NCBI GenBank assembly: GCA_030068075.1
Contig: CM057841.1
Coordinates: 50,199,030-50,263,029 of the forward strand
Origin: Paguma larvata
Lineage: Eukaryota > Chordata > Mammalia > Carnivora > Viverridae
Reading direction: 5' to 3'
Length of the DNA: 64,000 nucleotides
Shown here in pieces: positions 10,131 to 21,958 of this stretch. Each line of letters begins with the position of its first letter. The stretch's first letter is position 1. The notes beneath the pieces were generated by a model. It had not been told where the DNA came from. It searched no databases and worked only from the letters and a program-made list of their open reading frames with translations. A program made the translations under genes and the position numbers.

Positions 10131-12299
10131 GCAACGGAGAAAAATCCATTTGCGTTGCTATTAAACGATAGGTTTATTTTAGTCATTTGTTTTGGTAAAA
10201 ACAGCTTCACTTTGCACAAATCAAGAATAACAGAATGTTTAAGGAAACTGCTTAATCGACCTGATGTAACATTATGTACCCACTAAATATCATTACAAAA
10301 TACATGGTTAACATAACCATATAAAAGCATTGATGATAGCTGTATAAAATTAGTGTGTGAGCTCGGACTGGAAAGAAATTTGAAAATAATTTAATTTGTG
10401 ATGCAATTCTGAGCATCTTCCTCTACTTTCTTTATCCTTGGGTTAATGTTCTTTAATAGCAAGGGCATTAAAAAACCGAAGCGATCAGTCTTAAGAGTCC
10501 AGCACAAATACACTGCAAGTGTTCTGAGCCTACAGCCACTGAATTCCAGTGAATTCATTTTATGGGCATTAAATGAAATGGAAACAGTGATGGTTGTAGT
10601 GTTCAGCCAATTCAGATTGGGGAAGGATTACCCACTTGTTAGGAAAATGTAACTCCAATCCTTGCCTTCCTGTATTCTCTCACAGCCCCCATGACAGCCA
10701 CGCAGAGTCCATGAAAGGACCACTCCAATTTATTTCCCTTCTTGGGGAAGCAGATGCAGAGGGCAGCACTTCCCAAATTCTGTTTGTTTTGTTGGATCTA
10801 ATTGAGCTCAGTTGGATACATTCATGGTGTGTACTCTCTGAAGCACAGGATGAAACAAAGGTTTTGGCAAGGAGTTTTTTTAAAAGCTCCAACTACAACA
10901 AACAAACAAACAAACAAACACACACAACCTCATCTGCAAACCACTGGTGTGCTAGCCACGAGCCCAGAAAACCAAAGGAGGGAGAAGAAGGGTAAAAAAA
11001 TTCAGTTTCTGAATTTGTACTGATGAAAGATCGGAAATAGGACAAATGTTCTAAGAAATAATGAAGAAAAAGACACTGATAACAATTTTTTAATTGGCAG
11101 AGTTAATGCTAGATCCAACCTTGACTACAGAGAACTTCGGCTTCGTTCTTGTGAGTATATTTTCAGATGTATTTAAACCCTAAAATCAACTAATATCCTG
11201 ATTCGAGGTTTTGAAAGTACTGCCAAACCAACCCGAGCCAGGACGAAATGTTGAAAGCTAGGTATATTTACTTGGCAGTTTTAAGAACATACCTGTGAAG
11301 GATGCCCCTGAGGTGTTAGATGGGGGGAGTCAGGAAGGAGATTTCATGGTCCACGTTCCCATTAAGGATTGAGAATCTCCTTCTGGACAGGCGGGAGGCA
11401 TCCGTTGGTCTGTTCAGGATAAGTTAACACAAATCCTAATGCTTCTTGGTCAGAAAAGAGTCTTCGGTCAGGTCCAATGTCATCCTAGCATATGTGGGGT
11501 CACTCAAAGTTTATGACTCTTCCACAAGGCTGGTGGGTTAGAATAATTTTCGAGAAACGGTTTTCATCTTGGTATCTCCTAGGTAAGTGCTCCTGCACAG
11601 GAAGATTTTTCCTTTTACACAATTTTAAAGAAGGGTTTCTAGCAAATGTGATCTTTGAGAAGTAATATTAAGAAATTAAGCTGGAGAAAGTCTATTTCAA
11701 ATGCCATTATCCATGAGTTACATAAACAATGATGAAAAATGACTAAAGAAAAGTTACCTCAGGGGAAAGGACTGACCCCATGCTCCATCCAAATCAGAAA
11801 TCAGTCAATACAAATGCCTGTCTTTACCAAGTATATATATATGAAATACACTATATGTATGTATGCATATGTGCCTAAATTCACAATATAATGTATGCTT
11901 TATGTATCTATAAATACAGTTAACATACCTGTAAAGGATAAGAGTAATAACACCAGAAAAACCTTGGTACTTCCTACTCAGGTCAAGAAGTCACACATTA
12001 CTGGTTCCTTGAAGTCCGTTTTCTCTGCTGATCATTAACTCGCTTTACTTCGGTTTTATCATACTTCCTTTTAGTTTTAAGACCCTAAAATCAGGCTTGA
12101 TCCCACACTGTTATTCAATTTATGAAGTATCATGCCACTGATAAGGTTTGTAGAATCTAGGAAATAAGGTCAATCAGGCATTTTTATGAACTCCAAGAAG
12201 GAAATAATTAGCATTCTAAGTGAGTAGGGCAAGAAAAAGATGGTAATACACAGAAAATGTATTTCTCCTCCCCTGAAATACTGAAACTTAACCATTTTT
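10131..12299. other. 2.2 kb without recognised genes
   Basis: This is mostly unique-looking sequence. It contains an (AAAC)n microsatellite of five to six units at 10897-10920 and a small TA/TGTA-rich patch at 11838-11870. Open frames reach 119 codons (10636-10995, +) but pass through the (AAAC)n run and lack domains. Confidence 0.5.
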
Positions 12300-12765
12300 C
12301 CTCTGCTCCTAGCTTGTCTGGCTGGGGCTCTGCAAAAGAGAGATCAACAAGCGAAAACAGAAGGTTATTACCACGTGTCTCCCCTACACCTGACGGTGCT
12401 CGGGGATCAGGAAATCAAAGGGGTGGCTAGAGCTTGGATTTACATAGCATCAGAACAAAAGGACCGTAACTTTTTAGTGAAGCAACAAGACGAAGGAAGA
12501 GGACTTGGGTTTCTAGGGCAGGGAAATGTGGGAAGCTAAGGGCCAGTTAATAATGCTTGTGAGGTCCCCCAGGTGCCGTCTCTGAGCTGATTGGGGTCTA
12601 GAGTTGTGTCAAGCAATTGACATCTGTCCTTCCTGGTAGAGAAGGGAGAGGGGCCACCTTTGCATATTTATATCCTGCTTTTCAACAAATGGGAGGATAT
12701 TTCTTGTCTCTGCTTCTCAGTAACCCTGATGCCAAAGTGGCATAGTCTGGTACTCTTCAGTGTCC
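12300..12765 (-). mobile_element. Possible LTR, antisense
   Basis: Read on the minus strand this 465-bp block has LTR-like composition: a TATA-like box (tataaatatgcaaa, reversed at about 12660-12673) in its first quarter, C-rich sequence, and a right part reading 'gatctctcttttgcagagccccagccagacaag'. Phrases such as 'aaatgggaggatat' and 'ccacctttgcatatttat' feel repeat-derived, but I cannot name the family. It directly adjoins an A24 run. An alternative is unique DNA or an old retrocopy. Confidence 0.28.
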
Positions 12766-12789
12766 AAAAAAAAAAAAAAAAAAAAAAAA
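12766..12789. repeat. A24 homopolymer
   Basis: An uninterrupted run of 24 A, followed by an A-rich stretch. It could be the tail of a + strand retrocopy whose body precedes it, but no target duplication is evident. Confidence 0.9.
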
Positions 12790-13911
12790 CAACATAAAAA
12801 AACAGAAGGTGGAATAGGAAAAAGGAACCTAGAATATGGGCTCTGAAAACAAGCACCACAATTCAACGTCATTATGCAAATTGCTGATCTTTGAGATGTG
12901 ATTAAATAGCTAGCAAATACGTCTCCATAAATCTATGTCTTAGAGTGGCTTAATTTCCTTCGTGCTAGAAGTTTTCATTAGCGGATTCTTTAGAGCTGAA
13001 CAGGCTAGGATGATGAAAACTACAGGAGAAGGAGGAACCTCAGGGGAACGGATTAAGGTACCTGCACCTTTCTACAGATTTTTGGATGTCGAAAAACAAG
13101 GCTGGGGGTAGAAAGCCAAAATGATCTTCAGGCCCGTGGATGAGAGAAAAAATCGCCAATATCTAGAAAAGAGCAATTTGCATTTTAAGGTGTATCCAGT
13201 GATCTGAGAGATAGCACCACATCGGGTAAATAATAACTTCACCTGCTGCGAGCTTTTCTTAACATCTCTATTTAGTGCTTGAATGCACCCTTCCATTTTG
13301 CCCTATCTGCTACTCTCCCAGAGCACCGAGCCCTACACAATATCCAAAGCCCTCATTTTGAAGGCTAACTGCATCTACTTCTTAGCACGGGTTGCGGGTG
13401 TGTAGACTAACTTTATGACAAGCTGTATTTCCACATCTCATTTTTTTTTGCCCTATCACAGTGAAAATGTAAATCGCAAGTCTCTTTGCTTCTCAGACTG
13501 TGTACTGGGTCCCCTGCAGTTACAGAAATACTATCCTCTTATCATCAGAAGGTCAGAACCTCCTTACCTGTGTGGCCATGGGAAACACTGTTCCTACTTC
13601 CCAAATTGGATCCTTTTCTTAAAAAGCCACAACTTCTTTGCCCGAGGGCCCTCTTCTGATAATCATATATTTCAAAGCAAGCTTCATTATCCCGAAAAGA
13701 AAAATTATGATGGTCTCTGCTCCTCTGAAACTATAAGAACTCACAAGAACCGAGTCTCTGTCAAATCACCTGAATTTCCCCCCATTAAATAGCTGATTGA
13801 TTCAGTAATAGCGGTACAGGAATATTTCTCAGACACCTACTCAACAGAAACATGTTATCAAAATTCCATCTAGCCCTTTAGAGGGTTTTTCTGTATATTT
13901 AGAGGGCCTAT
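12790..13911. other. 1.1 kb without recognised features
   Basis: This contains a + strand open frame of 125 codons (13415-13792). I recognise no domain, signal peptide or splice support in it. No repeat is recognised. Confidence 0.45.
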
Positions 13912-14322
13912 GAGGATTAACTTTATGTGTCAACTTGGTGAGGTCATGGTACCCAGATAGATGGTTAGACATCAGTCTAGATGTGGCCTTGAGGGTATTT
14001 TTTTACATGAGATTAACATTTAATTCAGAAGAATTTGAGTGAAGCAGATTATTCTCCATAATGTAGGTGAGCCTCATCTAATCAGATGAAGACGTTACAA
14101 GTAAAAGACTGAGGTCTCAAGGAGGAGGGGACTCCGTAGTAAGTAGACAGCTTTTTATACTCAAACTGCAGCGGCAACTCTTCCCTGGGTCACCAGCCTG
14201 CCCTGCAGATTTCAGACTTGCCAGTCTGCAAGATAACATGACCCAATCTCTTTAAATCCAACTCTTTATATCTAGTGGAACGTGCACACATCCTATTGGT
14301 TCTATTTTTCCACACAACTCTG
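13912..14322 (+). repeat. Dispersed mammalian repeat, family not named (copy 1)
   Basis: It starts near 'ggattaactttatgtgtcaacttgg' and continues with 'agtctagatgtggccttgagggtattttt', 'gcagattattctccataatgt', 'ctcatctaatcag', 'caactcttccctgggtcaccagcctg' and 'catcctattggttctatttt'. This ordered set of phrases is a familiar old mammalian repeat. The second copy at 52978-53447, in reverse, confirms it is repetitive. No coding capacity. It may be a MaLR- or DNA-transposon-type element. Confidence 0.75.
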
Positions 14323-14380
14323 GCAGGTAGACCGCCTCTCTAGATGCCCGCTTCGGTACTTTCGTTGTCACTGTTGTTGT

Positions 14381-14440
14381 TAGCAGGCTTCACACCAAGC
14401 TCAGAGCCCAATGCAGGGGCTCACAACCCTGAGATCAGTC
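14381..14440 (-). mobile_element. Can-SINE fragment, antisense
   Basis: Only the central part remains: 'gcaggcttcacaccaagctcagagcccaatgcaggggctca', then caaccctgagatcagtcc. The reversed tail on the left and the head on the right are lost. No target duplication can be identified. Confidence 0.75.
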
Positions 14441-16938
14441 CTTTTAAAAACATGTAGATACGTTGACCAAGATGGCCGTCACATTCCCCTCAGCTTTATC
14501 AAACTTTACAAACGCACCTGATCTTCCTTTCTAGAACATTTACATACAGAACCTTGTCAATGTTTTTTCCTACCTCTGTAAGATGATAAATCGTTTAAAA
14601 AAGCCACTTGCCAGTTTTGCATCCCATCGTTTTGAATGTAAACATCAAAGGAGATAGCCCCACCGGCACTCCCCAGTCACTATGAAAGGGTAGGAACCTA
14701 ATTTCAATGTGTGTACAACGACTTTCTGTTCCAACGGTACTACAGAGTTTCTTTTTCCTTTGGGTAAATCCAGTGAGCAAACACAGAGGACTTGGGTTCT
14801 GCCTCTAACTCCAGCACTTACAAACTCTTTCTTACCCTCATTCGACTGCAGTGAAGTTGAGCTCAGGGACGTTGAGTGTGGTCTCTGTCCCCTGTTGTAA
14901 ATAGCCTAGAACAGAGTCTGCCTTCCCCATTAATGCTGCTGCAGCTTTTGTGTAATAGCAACAGACCGTTCTTTCCTGAATTCAATATTGAAGTTACTCA
15001 TAATTGACCAGAAGTCAACAATGAGGTTTCCACGATATAGTCAGATCTCTTCAGTCATTCAAAAGTTGTGTACCTGCCTGAAAATAAAATTTCTTCTTAA
15101 AAAAAAAAACTTTAAAGCATACTCTGCATGGGGAAAGTAAATAGTGAATGTAAGCCTAGGAGTTAAAAAAAGTTTCCAGTAAAACTTTGAACCTGGAGAA
15201 AGTCTGGTAGCCATACACAGTGAAGGTTAAGGTCATCTCTGTGCTCTACCTTTCTCAGTTCACTGGGGGAGTGTTAGATCCTTTCTGCTATGGCATCCAT
15301 TTCTTCTCCTCGCTCCATTGATCAAAACTTAACTCTGCACTGTGAACAAAGATTAAAATCAACATGTTGAAGCCCGATCTCCAAAGTCCAACACAATGCT
15401 TTTTAGCCAAAATTGGACAATCCTAGGAAGTGACGGCTAAGGTGTCATTCTGAGGTTGGAGGACATTGTGTTATTTGTGAATATCGGTGGATGCCTAATA
15501 TCAGCTTTAGATTTTTTTTTCCTCTTGTGCTAATCTAATTCCATAGAGATGAATATTTAAATATTTTGTCTGTGGAATTATGAATTACAGACTAGAATCT
15601 TCTTCATATTGTGAGATAATGAGACACAATGGCCTCCTCTTAATCATATTAGAGAGGCCAGGGCCCACTGTCTGGCGTGTAAGTTGGATGGTCAATTTGT
15701 CCTGACCTGCTTTGAATTAAAAATTATTGTGCTAACGGGTGTCATTTGCTGTGATGATTTATAGCCTTCCTATACAGTGTTCCCGCTGCTTAGTCATACC
15801 CTTCTAGAATCTGTCTGCATGGAAAGAACATAAAGCCATATCTAGACTGGCCTGTGCTCATAGAATTTATACTTCCAGGATGATTTACTCAAGAGCTAGG
15901 TGTAAGACTCAGGTTAGAATCAGTGTATCTACTCATTCAACAAAGAAGTTGCATATACTTAGTATACGTGCCAACTCTAGACCCCAGCCACAACGTTTTC
16001 CCAAACCAGAAAGATTCACTGAGTCCTGTGTGTGGACTTTTTAGTGGGGCTTCGTTATGTAGGCATGGTTTATTAAATCACTGGCGATGCGATTGGACTC
16101 AATCTCCAAGCCCCTCCTCTTCCCAGAAGTCAAGCTAGCCTGAAGTTACAATGCTCTAAGCAGGGGTTGGCCATGACTCCCCTCGTTAGCATCATATACA
16201 TACCTGTCACTCCAATTTCAAGGGTTTTACAAATTCTTTACCTGGAACCAGAAGCAAAAATCAGATATATTCTTCACAATACCACAGATTATAGCTCTAA
16301 AAATTGAGGATACATGAGATCTACAAAAGTGACTAAAGATTCATCCTTTAGAAGTTCTGAACTTCAGTTCATATCTACAATGTTCAAGAGCATATAAAGA
16401 AGTCTACATGGCTGATGAGTGTATAAATTGTCATCATCTTTTGGGAACAAATATCTGTCAACAACCACTAACCCTAAGCATATGAATACCCCCGATTTAG
16501 CAAATCCACTTCTGGGTAAATACCTGATAAAAGTGTCCACTGTCAGGAAAATCTGACACATGTGAAATGCACACACTCCCACACCAGAGATTACTGGCTT
16601 TGCGTCCAGGTCACCTTTTTCAATCCTCTAACTCATTGTTTTTGAGCTATTTTCTAATGTGCAGGTAGTAAGAAACTATAGTACTGTAAATTACTTTTCC
16701 ATAATATATTAATGAATTTAATTTTGTGTAATATAATGGATGATTGTCCTGTAAATGTTGACAAGTTTAGCATTTACACGCGTAAATTCATTTCCACATT
16801 CCCACTTCCCTACATACCGGCAAATTGTTTGAATTCTCCTTTGAACCAATGGAACATTTTGCTGGCTTCCTGGTTAGTTGAGTTATATAAAATCTATGGC
16901 GTGTGTTCTTACATTTGCATGAAAGTTCTGATTTCACC
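14441..16938. other. 2.5 kb without recognised genes
   Basis: This is largely unique-looking sequence. A short phrase near 16500 (caaatccacttctgggtaaatacc) resembles L1 ORF2 and may be a tiny old L1 piece. Open frames are 60-72 codons and unremarkable. Confidence 0.5.
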
Positions 16939-16956
16939 CTTTAAAAAATTTTGTCA

Positions 16957-17187
16957 GGGGTGCCTGGATGGCTCAGTTGGTCGAGTGGCTGACTTCAGCT
17001 CAGGACATGATCTCACAGTCTGTGAGTTCGAGCCCCATGTCGGGCTCTGTGCTGACAGCTCAGAGCCTGGAGCCTGCTTCGGATTCTGTGTCTCCCTCTC
17101 TCTTTCTCTGCCCTTCCCCTGCTCATGCTCTCTCTCTCTCTGTCTCTCAAAAATAAATAAAACGTTAAAAAATTTAAAAAAAAGCAT
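16957..17187 (+). mobile_element. Felid Can-SINE, young-type full copy
   Basis: The head ggggtgcctggatggctcag starts at 16957. The body includes 'gctgacagctcagagcctggagcctgcttcgg', a CT tract, and an AATAAATAAAA tail with secondary A runs. The target duplication ctttaaaaaattttgtca (16939-16956) matches ctttaaaaaaatgtatca (17188-17205) with three differences. The 184-codon + strand frame at 16712-17266, the longest in the window, runs through this SINE and is not a gene. Confidence 0.96.
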
Positions 17188-17205
17188 CTTTAAAAAAATG
17201 TATCA

Positions 17206-18599
17206 ATTACCACCACCAAAACCAAAGGCTGGACAATTCATGGAAATGTTACATGTATGTTGGTGAGAAAGGGTTAACATTGAGTCTGCAACCCTGTTTC
17301 ATCCTCCTTTGGGATAACTCAGGCAGTTTTGTCCTCGTTTAAACACATGGATGGAATTTCCTAGCTGGAAAATAAATGAGGGTTTTCGGGGGCTCCTGTA
17401 TACTGATTTCTTACCTTATCTTTTAGCATGTTACACCTGGTCTGTCGCAGTTGGACTGTGCATAAACCTCCATCAGGGATGTGCAGGGGCTGGGAGTTTT
17501 CACTTCATCCCTCTGAACCCAAAAGGCATCTTCATGTAGAAGACAAGTTGACCTAAGGAGCTGCATCTAGAAAGAGACAAAGCAGTGATTACTTTGGACA
17601 TTAGAGCATTTTATAAAAATCCTGCTGGACTCTCATCTGATACTCCTGGAGGTGTAACTCTGTGGTCACAGTGTATTTGACTCAATCCACAACTGATAAA
17701 TGTGCAGGTAGTTTAGAGCTCAATAAAGTTAGAGGTTAACCAGAAAATATTGATAATATAATTTATTGGCCTGTAGACAGCCAATCTTATACATAATTTA
17801 GCAATCTTAGAGATATTTAGACATTTCTTTCTTGACTAACCAATCTCCTTTCACAATTGTTAAGAGAGCTCTTAGAGTCTTGATGGTTCCCTCATTGATG
17901 AGTATAATAAAACTTTGAGAATTGTGCTTTATATCCTATTACCATTAAAGACTAAGTAAAAAAAAAAAGGCATTCTAATAAACTCTCGTAAAAATGAAGG
18001 TCATATATTTCATTACATACCATTAAATACTATTTAAATTTTAAATACTGTTTAAATTTCTCTATTTTTTATAACTGCATGCGATGTTCTTCAACTGAAA
18101 AGTTTAGTCAAGAAGTGTGCTTATAGGAAGACAAGTTCAGTATTTATCCCAACAACTTGGATTCATAGTTAAATTTTTAGGATATTTATGGTTAGAGCCA
18201 CTGTGGACTTGTGTCTTTCTTATTTATGGTCCTGGTGAAAAACAAGTTTTTTAAAAAGCTACCTGTATCCATTTCTTCACACCAATAGCAATATTCACCT
18301 TAACAGAACTTTGTGCCTTTGTGCAGGAGGAGAGAGTTAACATCTTAACTGATCTTTTGTTTATGACAAAATAAAACAAAACAAAAAAACCCTACATTTT
18401 GGTTTGGATGGGATATTTGAAGAAAATGTAGACAGTGCTATCCAGAGTTAATATAAAATGGTATTTCAAAGGAAAAGAAGTTTTTGTTTTCTGTTTATGT
18501 CTTGTAATAAAAATGTCCATATTCTAGTCTTCTATGTAAGGAGCTCATACGTCATTACTTTATCTTAACAATAAGGAAAATAATTGAACAAATCATCTG
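17206..18599. other. 1.4 kb without recognised features
   Basis: AT-rich. It contains small A-rich runs (for example near 17957 and 18370). No reading frame or repeat could be supported. Confidence 0.5.
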
Positions 18600-19591
18600 A
18601 CATCTCCCAGATATGAGATCACTGGACAAACAGTTGTACCAAATTTGGAGACAGAGATGGAAACAGAGAATCACAACTTATCAGAGCGAAACCCGCAAGC
18701 AGAAGCCTTTGCTGGAACCAGAGCTAGGTTCCTTTTACCCAATACATCATTTGCCAACGGCAAGAAAAAAATCTCAGAGTATTAAAAGGTCAAAATCACA
18801 GACTGAAGAACCAGAACAAGCATTAGACGCAGACTCATGTCAGGGATGTTAAAATTAGCAGACCAAGAATTCAAAACAACTCCGTTAATGGAAAGAGATT
18901 ACATAAGAGCAGATGTATAATATAAGCAGTGATAGAAATTCTAAGAATCAAAAATATGAGAGATCAATAACACTGTAATAGAAAGGACACAACTGAGGAA
19001 AGAATCTCTAAACTTGAGGACATTTTGACGAAAACGAAAAAGCAAAGAAAAAAACTGAAACAGAAAACCCCCAACATGCAAGAACCCCAGGGGAACTACA
19101 AATGGTATGATACACGCATAAAGGGAATACCAGAAAAAGAAGTAATAGAAGAAATATTTGAACCAAAAATGCCTGAGAATGTCCAAATACTAATGTTGGA
19201 CACTAAACCACCAATCCAAGAAGCTCAGTGAAATAAATACAAAACAATACAAATATAAAACAAATAAACATAAAACAAAAAAACTATACTTGGGCATATC
19301 CTACCCAAACTTCAGAAAATCAAAGATAAAGAAACACCTTGAAAAAAAAGCCCAGAGGATAAAAACGCCTTATCTAGAGAGGATCAGAGAATTAGATCTG
19401 ATGCTCAGAAACCATTCAAGCAAAAGGAGAAGGAAGTGAAGTATTTAAAGTGAGGAGAGGGCAAAAAAAGTCACCAGTCTAGGATTCTGTACCCTAAACA
19501 ATTATCCTTCAGCAGTTAAAGACAAATACTTTCTCACAAAAGCAAAAACTGAGCAAATGTACTGCTAGTAGATTTGCTTTTCAAAAAGTAT
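18600..19591 (+). mobile_element. Ancient L1, ORF1 segment (first exposed piece)
   Basis: Ordered blocks match L1M-type ORF1: 'agcagaccaagaattcaaaa' (18858), 'agaaattctaagaatcaaaaa' (18934), 'gaggaaagaatctctaaacttgagga' (18994), 'gggaataccagaaa' (19123), 'ccaatccaagaagctcag' (19211), 'cttcagaaaatcaaagataaaga' (19310) and 'attctgtaccctaaacaatta' (19482). In a functional element ORF1 encodes an RNA-binding protein with a coiled coil. Here frameshifts and stops break it into short frames. The element resumes at 21668 after a younger L1 insertion. Confidence 0.85.
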
Positions 19592-21667
19592 TAAATTCTC
19601 ACAAAGTGGGTATAGAGGGAAGGTATCTCTATATAAGAACATATATGACAAATCTACAGTTAACATCATACTCAATGGTGTAAAGCTGAAAGATTTTCCT
19701 CTAAGATCAGGAACAAGACAAGAATGCCCACTCTCACCACTTTCGTTCAACATAATATTGGAAATCCTAGACACAGCAATTAAGAAAGAAAAATAAAAGG
19801 TATTAAAATTGGAAAATAAGTAAAACTGTCATTATCTGCAGGTGATCTGATACTATATATATAAAAAAAACCCTTAAGGCTCCACCAAAAAACTATGAGA
19901 ATAAATGAATTTAGTAGAGTCACAGGATAAAAAATATAACATACAGAAATTGGTTGCATTTCTTGACACTAAAAATAAGGTATCAGAATAAGAAATTAAC
20001 AAAACAATCCCATTTAGTTTTACATCAAACAGAATAAAATACCTAAGGATAAATTTAATCAAGGAGGTAAAAGACCAGTACTCTGAAAACTCTGACACAT
20101 TTATAAAAGAAATTGAACATGGCACAACTGGAAAGATATACCACATTCATGAATTGGAAGAATACTGTTAAAATGTCTACACTACCCAAAGCAATATACA
20201 TGTTCAATGCAATTCTTGTCAAAATATCAGTGACATTTTTTACAGAACTAGAACAGAGAATCCTAAAGTTTGTATGGAGCCACAAAAGACCCTCAAGAAC
20301 CAAAGCAAACTTGAGAAAGAAGAACAAAGCTAGAGTTATCATGCTCTCTCATTTCAAACTCTGCTGCAAAATTGTAGTAATCGAAAAAGTATGGTACTGG
20401 CGCAAAAACGGACACACAGATCAGAGAAATAAGAATATACAATGGAAAAGATAATCTTTTCAATAAATAGTGCTGGGAAAACGGAACGACTATGTTATAC
20501 TGTATATAAAGACAAATTCAAAATGAATTAAAGACTTGTGTTTAAGACATATCTTATACCATATACAAAAATAAATTCAAAGTGGATTAAAGATTTGCCT
20601 GTAACACCTAAAACTATTAAATTCCTAGAAGAAACCATAGGCAGTGAACTATTTGACATCAGTCTTAGCAATTTTTTTTGTTTGGGGGGAATCACTCTTC
20701 TCAGGCAAGGGTGACAAAGGCTAAAATAAACAAATGAGATTAGATCAAACCAAAAAGCTTTGGAACAGGGAAGAAAGTCATCAATAAAACAAAAAGGCAA
20801 CCTATGAATCGGAGAAGATATTTTCAAATCATACATCCTAAATATATAAAGAAGTTGTACAGCTTAATATAAAAAAAAAACCAACCCAATTAAAAATGGG
20901 CAGAAGACTCGAAGACATTTTTTCGAAGAAGACATCCAGATGGCCAAAAGACCCATGAAAAGATGCTCAACATCACTCATCATCATCACTCATCATCAGA
21001 TGCTCAAACCACAGTGAGCTACCACCTCGTATCTTTCAGATTAGCTATTATCAAAAACAAAAACAAAAACAAAAAAACCACAACAAAAACAAAATAACAA
21101 GTGTTGGCCAGATGTGGACAAAAGGGAATACTCGTACACTGTTGGTGGGAATGTACACTGGTGCAGTCACTATGGAAAATGGTATGGAGATTCCTCAAAA
21201 AAAGCTAAAAATAGAATTACCATGTAAGCCAGCAATTCCACTTCTGGGTATTTATCTGAAGAAAATGAAAATAGTTCAAAGAGATACATGCACCCATATG
21301 TTCACTGCAGCATTATTTATGATACCTAAGATATGGAAGCAATCTAAGTGTCCATCCATAGATGGATGGCTAAAGGTGTGGGATACAAACACACACAATG
21401 GAATGAAATCTTACTATTTGTGACAACACGGATGGAACTAGAGGGTATTACGCCGGGTGAAATCAGAGAAAGACAAAGAATGTCTGATTTCAATTACACA
21501 TGGAATCCAAAAAACAGAACAGATGAACAAACAAAACAGAAACAGACTCACAGATACAGCAAACAAACTGTAGGCTACCAGAGGGGAGATGCAGGCAGCA
21601 GATGAAGTAGGTGAAGGCAATTAAGAGGCATGGACTTCCAGTTATAAAAGAAGTGATGTAATGTACA
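19592..21667 (+). mobile_element. Younger L1 inserted in the ancient L1
   Basis: A 5'-truncated copy starts inside the ORF2 reverse transcriptase (from 'cacaaagtgggtatagagggaa') and runs through the ORF2 C-terminus to 'gtaatgtacagca' in the 3' UTR. The RT catalytic block reads S-A-G-D (19835-19846) instead of F-A-D-D, so the first aspartate is lost; frames are also broken. The usual 3' UTR end and A tail are absent. Inside it lie a 59-bp tandem duplication (20495-20607), a small (ATC)n-like duplication at 20975-21000 and an (AAAAC)n run at 21052-21085. Flanking gtattaaattct / catttgaaagct are at best a weak target duplication. Confidence 0.88.
20495..20607 (+). repeat. 59-bp diverged tandem duplication inside L1 ORF2
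   Basis: Unit 1 (20495-20549) and unit 2 (20554-20607) share the order 'ttatac..tata..aa..aaattcaaa.tg.attaaaga.ttg'. The usual L1 has this segment once. The differences between units indicate that the duplication is not recent. Confidence 0.75.
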
Positions 21668-21722
21668 GCATTTGAAAGCTCTTCAGAGATAAGTAAAATG
21701 ATATAGGTCAGAAACTCAGATG
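21668..21722 (+). mobile_element. Ancient L1, second exposed piece
   Basis: 'cttcagagataagtaaaatgatataggtcagaaactcaga' follows in L1 order directly after the piece ending at 19591. This shows that 19592-21667 is an insertion into a once continuous element. Confidence 0.8.
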
Positions 21723-21907
21723 CAGGGGCGCCTGGGTGGCTCAGTCAGTTAAGCGTCCGACTGCGGCTCAGGTCATGATCTCACGGTTTGTGAGTTCGAG
21801 CCCCGCGTCAGACTCTGTGTGGACAGCTCAGAGCCTGGAGCCTGTTTCAGATTCTGTGTCTCCCTCTCTCTTCCCCTCCTCTGCTTGCTCCTGCTTGCTC
21901 CTGCTCG

Positions 21908-21939
<32 letters not shown>

Positions 21940-21958
21940 AATAAACATCAAAAAACCC
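21723..21958 (+). mobile_element. Felid Can-SINE, young type with 10-bp triplication
   Basis: The head ggggcgcctgggtggctcag and B box gttcgagccc are intact, which is typical of a recent copy. The target duplication ctcagatg lies at 21715-21722 and 21959-21966. Within the pyrimidine-rich part, a 10-bp unit like ctgcttgctc occurs three times in tandem (about 21881-21910), followed by (CT)n. Confidence 0.96.

Noticed and set aside
16712..17266. Longest open frame of the window (184 codons, +)
   Set aside because: It runs straight through a felid SINE and its CT tract; the predicted peptide is SINE-derived.
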